Assembly (NCBI RefSeq): GCF_937890665.1
Contig: NZ_CALADU010000073.1
Location: 1 to 19,718, forward strand
Length of the DNA stretch: 19,718 nt
DNA from: an uncultured Subdoligranulum sp.
GTDB lineage: Bacteria; Bacillota_A; Clostridia; Oscillospirales; Ruminococcaceae
Direction of reading: 5' to 3'
The position numbers and the translations under genes are program-made. Shown here in pieces: positions 1 to 6,087 of this stretch (position 1 is the first letter of the stretch; every line of letters begins with the position of its first letter). The notes under the pieces are model-generated. The model saw only the letters and a program-made list of their open reading frames with translations, was not told where the DNA came from and searched no databases.

Positions 1-203
1 GCATAAGCATCTGCTCCATTATCACCATCTGTCTGCGTGCCGCCATCTGACCAATCGCCGGTGACGCTGCTGGGTGGGGATTCATCTGGTCTGAAATCTC
101 CGGTACGGTCGCGGCTTACGAACCAGCAGACGCCCAGAATAGTGATGCAGAGAAGAGCCAGCGAGGAAACAATAAAGCCTTTGGATTGGAAAAACTTTTT
201 CAT
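1..203 (-). CDS. Partial membrane-anchored hypothetical protein (5' end only)
   Basis: The gene enters from the left edge; only the first 67 codons are present. The start ATG at 203 follows an AGGAG ribosome site at 216-220. The protein opens with a short basic stretch (MKKFFQSKGF) and one hydrophobic segment at about residues 9-28, then turns into a polar tail rich in Asp, Ser, Pro and Gly. This is the layout of a single-pass or signal-anchored extracytoplasmic protein. It lies 74 bases after the TadE-like gene on the same strand, so it is probably the third gene of the DUF4320 cluster of the conjugative element. It resembles small proteins that follow DUF4320 in clostridial elements (possibly DUF6550), but that assignment is from memory and weak. 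No function can be given. Confidence 0.6.
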   Translation of the reverse strand, partial: MKKFFQSKGFIVSSLALLCITILGVCWFVSRDRTGDFRPDESPPSSVTGDWSDGGTQTDGDNGADAY

Positions 204-277
204 ATTTTACATACACTCCTTTTTTGCTGTTATATAAAGCCTATACGGTATAACGTGCCGGGCTTTCAACAGTATGG

Positions 278-778
278 TTAGAATTTTGTGTTGTGGTAGC
301 CTGTCAGCTCCACCCGTTGGGTGATAGCCGGATAACTGTGACCGAACATCCGCACATAGAATTCCACATCACAGTAGAAGATGTACTCAACCCGTCCATT
401 CTCTACATTGAACTCCAGGCTGATGTCGGAAACCTTGTAATCCTCCGTTGAAAGCGGAATCTTGGAGTCCAGGCCGCCTGCCACTGTAGCCTCCAGCATG
501 TCGGTATAGTCACTGCTGGAGTAAAGGGTATTTAGGTACTCTTCAAAGTTGGTTTCACGCTGGGAACGGTAGGTATCTGCATAAATCGTGCCGCTAAGGT
601 TATTTAACTCCATTTTAGCGCCGTTGCGGATGTTGATACAGGTGATCCGTATGGAAGCGTACAGGAGCAGGAAGGAAATCAGCATCACGATGCCTACTAC
701 AAAAAAGCAGGCGAAAAAGGTGATCTCGCCCCGTTCGTTTCGCAGCGGCTGTTTCAGTCGCAGGAATATGCGTTTCAT
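278..778 (-). CDS. TadE-like single-pass membrane protein of the transfer cluster
   Basis: A protein of 166 residues. The N-terminus is basic and carries the motif NERGE at about 14-18, immediately followed by one long hydrophobic segment (about 19-45). The rest is a mostly beta-type extracytoplasmic domain. The same NERGE-plus-hydrophobic layout occurs in the neighbouring DUF4320 protein and recalls TadE/TadG minor pilins, whose prepilin cleavage follows Arg-Gly. Cleavage here is inference. The ATG at 778 has GAGGTGA just upstream and lies 8 bases after the stop of the DUF4320 gene, so the two are translationally close and belong to one operon. It probably sits on the cell surface as a minor pilus-like or envelope component of the transfer machinery. 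No catalytic motif is visible. Confidence 0.7.
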   Translation of the reverse strand: MKRIFLRLKQPLRNERGEITFFACFFVVGIVMLISFLLLYASIRITCINIRNGAKMELNNLSGTIYADTYRSQRETNFEEYLNTLYSSSDYTDMLEATVAGGLDSKIPLSTEDYKVSDISLEFNVENGRVEYIFYCDVEFYVRMFGHSYPAITQRVELTGYHNTKF

Positions 779-786
779 AGGTCACC

Positions 787-1248
787 TCACTTCCAGTAGT
801 GCTCACTGACGCCGCTGCCGCGGGCAACCACTGTAATGTTTACCAGGTCAAAATTCCAGAACCCGCCCAGTTTGGCATCTCCCTCGATAGTAATGAAGAA
901 GGGGGTGCCCAACTGGATGGCATTTGTCATACCGGATGGCCTGGGTGATGTGTAGGTAGCGTCAATGGAGTAGGAAATATTTTCGGCTCCTTCGATCTGA
1001 GAACTCAAAAATTCAAACAGCTCATCGGTCTCGCCGTTGACGCCGCCGGAAAGCTGGATCTGTTTGACCATCTGATCGGCGGCATGGTCAAGTTCCTGCT
1101 TGGTGGAAATGATGCTGAACAGGTCAATAATGAAGGCCAGCAGCAGGACAGCGATGAAGATGAAGACCACCGTACTGAAATAGTTGGCCTCGCCCCGCTC
1201 GTTGTTCAGCACCTTCCGGGCTTTTTGAAAGAGAATAGAAACCACCAC
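787..1248 (-). CDS. DUF4320-family pilin-like membrane protein
   Basis: A short basic leader ends in NNERGE, followed by a hydrophobic segment (about 20 residues) and a helical then beta-rich extracytoplasmic domain. This matches DUF4320, a conserved family in clostridial conjugative elements. The reading frame is open back to 1383, but that extension covers a 9-bp-stem hairpin (1268-1290) and a promoter-like element, so the real start is later. Candidates are GTG at 1248 or 1245, GTG at 1212 (directly before LNNERGE), and ATT at 1236, which has the best-spaced Shine-Dalgarno-like sequence (AAAGGTGG). None is decisive. It is first of a three-gene cluster with the TadE-like gene and the partial gene at the left edge. 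The role is probably an envelope or pilus-like part of the transfer apparatus. Confidence 0.7.
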   Translation of the reverse strand: MVVSILFQKARKVLNNERGEANYFSTVVFIFIAVLLLAFIIDLFSIISTKQELDHAADQMVKQIQLSGGVNGETDELFEFLSSQIEGAENISYSIDATYTSPRPSGMTNAIQLGTPFFITIEGDAKLGGFWNFDLVNITVVARGSGVSEHYWK

Positions 1249-1267
1249 CTTTACTGAAATTGAAAAC

Positions 1268-1290
1268 AGCCGCTCCAAACCGGAGCGGCT
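1268..1290 (-). terminator. Stem-loop between ATPase gene and DUF4320 gene
   Basis: A perfect 9-bp inverted repeat (AGCCGCTCC / GGAGCGGCT) with a 5-base loop. On the minus strand it is followed by a weak T-rich tract (GTTTTC). It lies about 95 bases after the stop of the ATPase gene and just upstream of the likely DUF4320 start. It could be a partial terminator for the cargo ATPase gene, or a 5' stem-loop in the leader made from the promoter-like element at 1316-1386. Confidence 0.55.
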
Positions 1291-1315
1291 GCTATGCAAA
1301 GTTTTGACTGTACCA

Positions 1316-1386
1316 AGTATAACAGATATGGATTTACGGCGAAAGGGCAGGACTGTGCCAATGTAGAGACAATTTTGTGCCAATTA
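1316..1386 (-). promoter_or_regulatory. Regulatory element A: TTGGCAC direct repeats plus extended -10
   Basis: Read on the minus strand, this begins at the TAA stop of the ATPase gene (TAATTGGCAC). It has a second TTGGCAC exactly 22 bp further on and ends in TGTTATACT, an extended -10 (TGnTATACT). It aligns without gaps to the intergenic element at 17492-17562 at 50 of 71 positions. I infer an internal promoter with tandem activator sites two helical turns apart, driving the DUF4320 cluster. No good -35 box is seen, which suits an activator-dependent promoter. Expected start of transcription is near 1308. Confidence 0.5.
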
Positions 1387-2580
1387 CAGCCCACCCTTAA
1401 TAAAAGGAATCGCACCATAACGGCCGATCAAATACCCCTTCTCAATTTTGGTATCTTTGCGGATAGAAAAAGATTGGAGGGAAAACAAATCGGTAGCAGC
1501 GGTCAGTTCATCTTTTTCGGTGAACCAGATCTGATCTCTCCTCAGCACATCCAAGTCAAGAAGATTGGTGTTGTGTGATGTGAAAATCAACTGGCCTCCA
1601 TTTGGATTGAACTCCACGCTGTTAAAAAGCGAGACCAGATGCTTTGTCAGGAGGGGATGCAGATGAGCGTCCAGTTCGTCTACTATAAGGAGTGTTCCTT
1701 CATCCAGCACCTTTTTTACCACACCAATCAGTTTGAAATAACTGTTGGTGCCATCGGATTCCTCTGCCATATTCAGTGTGTAGGAAGAAGTATTTCCCTC
1801 TGTGTCTTGTACCGTGTGAATGGCCTCAATATTGGTGAAAATATCGCCCTGCTGAGAAGTGGCGGGTTCTAAATCACGCATTTGAAGGGACTGTATACCA
1901 AAATCTGCGCTACGCAACATAGAGGCGATCATATGCCGGTAGCCATCGTCTTTGAGCTGTTCTGCTTCAAGTTCATAAGCATCTGCAGCAGAATGTTTCG
2001 TGATGATCCGGCAGGAAGCAAACCACTCCAGAACAGGAATTACCTTGGAATAGCTCCAGTTTGATGCAACAGACAGATAGAGCTTGTTAGGTGAAGTACG
2101 ATTTTTGAGCATGCTTTGTTCATCGACATCAACAGTAAAACGAAAATCGTTTGTGTTTTGCCGCTCAAAAATGATCGCCTGCCTGCCATTGGGATAGTAA
2201 TATAGGTATTCTTCAATAACAACTTTGTCTGTTACCGAAAAGCCATACGCGTATCGGATGCCATTTGCGGTGAAGATGACCTCAAAGCTGCTGGGGCGGA
2301 CGGGTGTTTCACGGTCAAACTTGAAAGGCGAACGTTCGATGGCTTTGTGGAGCTGCTGGTTATGCGAAGTCAGCACATAATTTACCATGAACCAGAATGC
2401 ATGAAGGACATTGGACTTCCCGGAAGCGTTGGCTCCGTAAATTCCGGCAGACTTCAAATACCGTTTGCTTCCATTCACAATCAGATGCTTCGGATGCTCT
2501 TTATCCTTACTGGCAAGCAGGGATAATACGACACTGCCTTTGATAGAGAGAAAGTTCTCTGCACGAAACTGAATCAGCAT
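1384..2580 (-). CDS. AbiLi/RloA-like AAA (ABC-type) ATPase, probable defence protein
   Basis: A protein of 398 residues with all parts of an ABC/SMC-type ATPase: N-terminal FxxENFxS-type start, Walker A GANASGKS (49-56), signature-like ESDGTNSYF (about 274-282), Walker B LLIVDELDAHLHP (297-309) and an H-loop TSHNTNLLD (334-342). It ends in RYGAIPFIKGG, typical of the AbiLi/RloA class. In such loci this ATPase is usually paired with an RloB/AbiLii-like TOPRIM-type nuclease gene directly downstream. Here none follows; the next gene is the transfer protein DUF4320. It is therefore an orphan ATPase or a self-sufficient variant. The ATG has AGGAGG (2588-2593) at ideal spacing. It is read with the transfer operon but sits in a cargo block with AbiE. 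The likely role is phage or plasmid defence, by family. Confidence 0.8.
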   Translation of the reverse strand: MLIQFRAENFLSIKGSVVLSLLASKDKEHPKHLIVNGSKRYLKSAGIYGANASGKSNVLHAFWFMVNYVLTSHNQQLHKAIERSPFKFDRETPVRPSSFEVIFTANGIRYAYGFSVTDKVVIEEYLYYYPNGRQAIIFERQNTNDFRFTVDVDEQSMLKNRTSPNKLYLSVASNWSYSKVIPVLEWFASCRIITKHSAADAYELEAEQLKDDGYRHMIASMLRSADFGIQSLQMRDLEPATSQQGDIFTNIEAIHTVQDTEGNTSSYTLNMAEESDGTNSYFKLIGVVKKVLDEGTLLIVDELDAHLHPLLTKHLVSLFNSVEFNPNGGQLIFTSHNTNLLDLDVLRRDQIWFTEKDELTAATDLFSLQSFSIRKDTKIEKGYLIGRYGAIPFIKGGL

Positions 2581-2611
2581 AAAATTGCCTCCTAAATCCT
2601 CGATTATATAT

Positions 2612-2640
2612 ATTATAACTGTATTTTCGTGAAAAATAAA
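2612..2640 (-). promoter_or_regulatory. Candidate promoter of the ATPase gene
   Basis: On the minus strand a perfect TATAAT lies at 2612-2617, 31 bases before the ATG of the ATPase gene. Seventeen bases upstream is only a weak -35 (TTTATT, 2635-2640). The area is very A/T-rich, so chance matches are likely. Confidence 0.4.
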
Positions 2641-2783
2641 CGCATATAGAAGATAAAATTATGTATTGGGAAGTTTAGAAAGAGACGCATATACTGATAG
2701 TATGTGCTAAAGGGGGCAACAGCGACAAAACTAACTGAAAATGAGAAGCTGGTCTTGGAGTATATCTGTTTTTCTTCCTCCCA

Positions 2784-2812
2784 TTGACTGCAACAAGAAA
2801 AAGTGTTATTAT
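2784..2812 (+). promoter_or_regulatory. Promoter of the AbiE operon
   Basis: TTGACT at 2784-2789, a spacer of exactly 17 bases, and TATTAT at 2807-2812 form a good sigma-A promoter. Transcription should start near 2819, about 57 bases before the AbiEi start codon. The -10 box lies inside the left arm of the inverted repeat at 2805-2851, which suggests repression by occlusion. Confidence 0.75.
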
Positions 2813-2851
2813 GAATACATAAAACGAAGGAAAAATGAGTATTATAATAAC
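2805..2851. promoter_or_regulatory. Inverted-repeat operator, likely bound by AbiEi
   Basis: The left arm GTTATTATGAATAC (2805-2818) and right arm GTATTATAATAAC (2839-2851) are inverted copies that differ by a single inserted base, separated by 20 bases. The left arm covers the -10 box and the right arm lies just downstream in the leader. AbiEi antitoxins are known to autorepress by binding inverted repeats in their own promoter, so these are the natural binding sites here. The binding itself is inferred. Confidence 0.65.
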
Positions 2852-2875
2852 AAGCGCAACAGAAAGGAGATCTGT

Positions 2876-3544
2876 ATGGAAAAGATAAAGTACCGGGATT
2901 TGATCATGCAGTATCTGACTGCTCTGGAGCCAGATCAAACAATTACAACCGAACAAGTCGCAGAGTATGTGGCGGAACGGCTTTTACTTGATACAGCGAT
3001 GGTAAAAAAGACAGTCAATGTAAATATGGCTCGGCTTGAAAAAGAGGGGCAGATTATGCGCCTAACCAAAGGAATTTACTGCAGGAGAGTAAAAACAGCA
3101 TTTGGATATTATACTCCAGATAAAGAAACACTTTTTTGTAAGCAGTTACTTCGGAAAGAAAACGAGATAATTGGATATGAAACAGGGTTGTCTGCATTAA
3201 ATCGTATTGGTCTTGTTTCTCAAATGCCAAAAAGGAGATGCATTGCAACCAACCTGCATACAAAACGAATTCCCGAAGGAATGCAGATTGAGATTCGGAA
3301 ACCGCCTATTGTAGTTAATTCTGGAAATTTTCGATATCTGCAAATTTTGGATGCAATCAGAGAACTGGATATGGCGCCAGTAGATACTGCAAAGCCGATT
3401 GATGTGGTAAGAGCTACTGTTGAGGAATTTACATTGAAAACTGAGATGTTGATTCTGATGGCCAGAAAATATTATGGTCAAAAAACTTTGCTTCGGACCA
3501 TAGACATTTTGTTGGAGGGTAGTTATGAAACTGCACGAGGATAA
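2876..3544 (+). CDS. abiEi: AbiEi-type antitoxin / transcriptional autorepressor (DUF6088-like)
   Basis: A protein of 222 residues. The first 75 residues form a winged-helix region (QTITTEQVAEYVAERL, then the wing MRLTKGIYCRR), followed by the conserved AbiEi segment around YETGLSALNRIGL and the TNLHTKRIP stretch. The family is the antitoxin of type IV AbiE systems, which counters AbiEii without direct binding and represses the operon. I chose ATG 2876 because AAAGGAG lies 6 bases before it and the promoter at 2784-2812 is upstream; the frame is open further upstream, but that part precedes the expected transcript start. Its end overlaps the toxin gene by 20 bases. The DNA is clearly richer in A/T than the transfer genes, which suggests acquisition as cargo. 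Confidence 0.85.
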   Translation: MEKIKYRDLIMQYLTALEPDQTITTEQVAEYVAERLLLDTAMVKKTVNVNMARLEKEGQIMRLTKGIYCRRVKTAFGYYTPDKETLFCKQLLRKENEIIGYETGLSALNRIGLVSQMPKRRCIATNLHTKRIPEGMQIEIRKPPIVVNSGNFRYLQILDAIRELDMAPVDTAKPIDVVRATVEEFTLKTEMLILMARKYYGQKTLLRTIDILLEGSYETARG

Positions 3545-4478
3545 ATTTGCTTTTTTGAATATTATCAATTTAATCCATGAGGATAGTAGCATTCGGGCTG
3601 ATATTTTGGAGAAGGACTATTATGTTACGCTACTGTTGAGGGAGTTGGCAGGGAAACAGGTAACATTACCAGCCTATTTTAAAGGTGGAACAGCCCTGTA
3701 TAAAGCACAGAAAAGTATCCGCCGGTTTTCAGAGGATATTGACTTGACGGTGTGCATCGATAATTGCAGTAACAGCCAGGCTAAGAAACGGCTGGAGATG
3801 GCAACAAAGAAATATCAGGCCTTGCCACGCACATCCAGAAAGGATCTCGAAGATGATCGGAAAGGTAGTATCACAACTGTCTATGATTACACTCCACTTG
3901 TAGGCATTGACACGGATGATCCGCTCCAACGGTTTGGATATGTCAAAGTAGAAGGTACATCTTTTACTGTCAGCGAGCCTTTTACACCACTTGAAATTGA
4001 ACCGATACTTTACACCTATGCCACCGAAGAACAGCGAAATATTCTTCGGTCACAATATGATGTTGTCCCTTTTATGATTAACACGATTCGGTTAGAGAGG
4101 ATTTTTGCCGACAAGATTTTTGCTGCTGAATTCTATTATGAGCGTAAGATGTATTTTGATGTGGCAAAACATCTTTACGATGTCAGTGTCATGTTCGACT
4201 TAAAGCAGATTCAGGAAATGATTCAAAATCAGCAGATATTCCTTGAGATGCTGGGATATAAAAGACTGGAAGAGACCCGAAGAACAGGCAGTGATCTGGC
4301 GGAAAAGAAGTTTTCTGATTTTCAGTTGCTCAGAGGGTTTTCTGATAATGAAGCACTTCGTAAGGACTATCAGAATATGCAACGTAACTATGTTTTTGCG
4401 GAAGAAGATACACTGTCTTTTGATTTTGTGGTAGAGCAGTGGAAGAAACTCGGAGAGGTATTGCTTGCGCTTGAGTAA
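3525..4478 (+). CDS. abiEii: AbiEii-type nucleotidyltransferase toxin
   Basis: A protein of 317 residues with the motifs of AbiEii/DUF1814 nucleotidyltransferases: FKGGTALYK (52-60) and RFSEDIDLTV (67-76), carrying the metal-binding Asp pair. Further on are LERIFADKIFA with Lys197 and the RKMYFDVAKHLYD region at about 207-219. The family transfers nucleotides onto RNA targets (tRNA acceptor ends in studied homologues), stopping growth during phage attack. The ATG follows GGAGGGTAGTT and overlaps the end of the antitoxin gene, so the two are translationally coupled. All motifs look intact, so the system is probably functional. A strong terminator follows 35 bases after the stop. Confidence 0.88.
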   Translation: MKLHEDKFAFLNIINLIHEDSSIRADILEKDYYVTLLLRELAGKQVTLPAYFKGGTALYKAQKSIRRFSEDIDLTVCIDNCSNSQAKKRLEMATKKYQALPRTSRKDLEDDRKGSITTVYDYTPLVGIDTDDPLQRFGYVKVEGTSFTVSEPFTPLEIEPILYTYATEEQRNILRSQYDVVPFMINTIRLERIFADKIFAAEFYYERKMYFDVAKHLYDVSVMFDLKQIQEMIQNQQIFLEMLGYKRLEETRRTGSDLAEKKFSDFQLLRGFSDNEALRKDYQNMQRNYVFAEEDTLSFDFVVEQWKKLGEVLLALE

Positions 4479-4512
4479 GTGCAATATGAAACAAAACTGT
4501 GGACAAAAATTA

Positions 4513-4546
4513 GCCAGGGGAGCAGTGGTTTATCTGCTCCCCTGGC
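4513..4546. terminator. Bidirectional terminator between AbiE operon and S1-protein gene
   Basis: A perfect 13-bp stem (GCCAGGGGAGCAG / CTGCTCCCCTGGC) with an 8-base loop. Reading right, it is followed by ATTGTTTTGCTT; reading left, by TAATTTTTG. It ends the AbiE operon (stop at 4478) from one side and the S1-protein gene (stop at 4557) from the other, and so should stop transfer-operon transcripts from entering the cargo block. Confidence 0.88.
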
Positions 4547-4556
4547 ATTGTTTTGC

Positions 4557-6053
4557 TTACAGGTTCTGACGGATGATCCGAGTGATAATACCTACGGCCA
4601 CACCCCGCTCCATATCCAGACGGGTGACGGCAAAAGATACATCGTCCTTTTTGCCGGGCATCCGGTAGTCATAGCAGGAATGGGCTACCGCATTGACACC
4701 ATTGGAGAGACGCACATAGACAACGCCCTTGTGGACATCTGTGACACGGCCGGCATACTTGCCCTGGATACGGCACTTCTGCAGGTTGTCCCTGTCGGTG
4801 TTCTCGGAAATACTCTTGATGTCAGCCTTGATGCCCAAGTCCTCCAGACTGTTGCGCCGCACGCTGAGAATACGGACCAGCACCTCGTCGCCTACGGAAA
4901 AACGCTCATGGGCGTCACCAATCCAGTCCCAGGCAAGGTCACGGGCAAGAATGGAGGTTTCAACGCCGAAAACTTCCACGCGCACAACCTTTTCGGCCAC
5001 TGCAATCACACGCGCCTGGACGATGCGGCCCTCATAGATACGGTACATACCGGCAGCATCCGTATCCAGATAAAAAATCTGGCGTTTGCGCAGCATGGCC
5101 TCCTTGCGGCTGGCAACTACGCTGCGGGTCTTGGAGTCGATACCACGCACGATGAAGTCAATGTCAGCACCGAGCATGTTGCCAAGGATCTTATTTTGGC
5201 GCAGCATAAGGTCGGCGTATTCCTGACCGGAAGGACTGCGGCCCAGATTGATCATCATTTCCTTGATAGGGATAATGACACGGAACCCCTTGTAATCCAC
5301 AACTGCCACCGTCTTGCGGTTGTCCAGCTGTTCAATGCCGCCCAGCTTGCCGGTGATGATCTTGCGGGTGCGGTAGGCATTATGGATCTCATGCCAGATT
5401 ACATCATCACGGTCTTCGGCAGTCTCGACATCATCCCGGCTGCGGATGGTAAGGACGGGGGCCTCGCCGCGCTGGGGGCGGGGCTGGCGCTGGGGAGGAG
5501 AAGGAGTAGGGGCAGGAGCGGCAGCTTCTTCCACGACAGGAACATCAGGCTCCACAGCAGGTTCCTCCGTATCAAGAATAGAGTCGGCTGTATCCGCCGA
5601 CTCTGTTGTTTCGGCAGGGACTTCCTCTGTGACAGTTTCTTCAGGAGCAGCAGCTTCTTTCTTCTTTCGGCTGGTACGCTTGGGCTTGGGAGATGCAGGG
5701 GGTTCCTGCACAGCGTCGGCGTTATCTTCGTAAACATCAGGCGGCTGCACATCAAAGTCTTCCGGCATATCAGTGGGAGCAGCGCTTTGATCGTCTGTTT
5801 CAGCAGGCGTATCTCCGAACATTTCCTCCTCGGTGAGTTCAGGAAGGGGATCTTCAGCCATATATTCGGCAGAGGTGTCCTCCAGGGGCTGATCCATCTG
5901 CCCCAGCAGTTCGTTCAAATCCAGACTATTGCCAGTATCAGCAGGAAGGGATTCAGGTTGAGCAGTATCGGCCGGCAGAGTTTCGCCTTCCGACATAACG
6001 GTTTCGGTAACAGGAGCCTCCTGTTCCAGAAGTTCTTTTTTCTTGGTTGCCAT
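4557..6053 (-). CDS. S1 (OB-fold) RNA-binding-domain protein of the conjugative element
   Basis: A protein of 498 residues in two halves. Residues 1-200 are disordered, strongly acidic and rich in Pro, Glu, Ala and Thr, broken by one basic patch (KPKRTSRKKK, about 123-132). Residues 230-495 hold three OB/S1-like units, at about 230-318, 335-415 and 426-495. The second contains GRIVQARVIAV...SVGDEVLVRILSV and the third GRVTDVHKGVVYVRLSNGV. Such S1-domain proteins are common accessory genes in clostridial conjugative elements; their role is unknown and could be binding of single-stranded DNA or RNA. The ATG has AGGAGG upstream and lies 34 bases after the VirD4 stop. The bidirectional terminator follows. 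A signal peptide is absent, so it is cytoplasmic. Confidence 0.8.
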   Translation of the reverse strand: MATKKKELLEQEAPVTETVMSEGETLPADTAQPESLPADTGNSLDLNELLGQMDQPLEDTSAEYMAEDPLPELTEEEMFGDTPAETDDQSAAPTDMPEDFDVQPPDVYEDNADAVQEPPASPKPKRTSRKKKEAAAPEETVTEEVPAETTESADTADSILDTEEPAVEPDVPVVEEAAAPAPTPSPPQRQPRPQRGEAPVLTIRSRDDVETAEDRDDVIWHEIHNAYRTRKIITGKLGGIEQLDNRKTVAVVDYKGFRVIIPIKEMMINLGRSPSGQEYADLMLRQNKILGNMLGADIDFIVRGIDSKTRSVVASRKEAMLRKRQIFYLDTDAAGMYRIYEGRIVQARVIAVAEKVVRVEVFGVETSILARDLAWDWIGDAHERFSVGDEVLVRILSVRRNSLEDLGIKADIKSISENTDRDNLQKCRIQGKYAGRVTDVHKGVVYVRLSNGVNAVAHSCYDYRMPGKKDDVSFAVTRLDMERGVAVGIITRIIRQNL

Positions 6054-6087
6054 AGATTAAAACCTCCTATGAATTTGATAGTTTTGT

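Noticed and set aside
1291..1383. N-terminal extension of the DUF4320 frame to 1383
   Set aside because: The extension covers element A and the 9-bp hairpin, has no ribosome site and no family-like sequence; it is open only by chance.
1340..1386. Sigma-54 (-24/-12) promoter from TTGGCAC
   Set aside because: TGGCAC is followed by TTG at the wrong distance and the GC of the -12 box is missing in both elements, while both have a clear extended -10.
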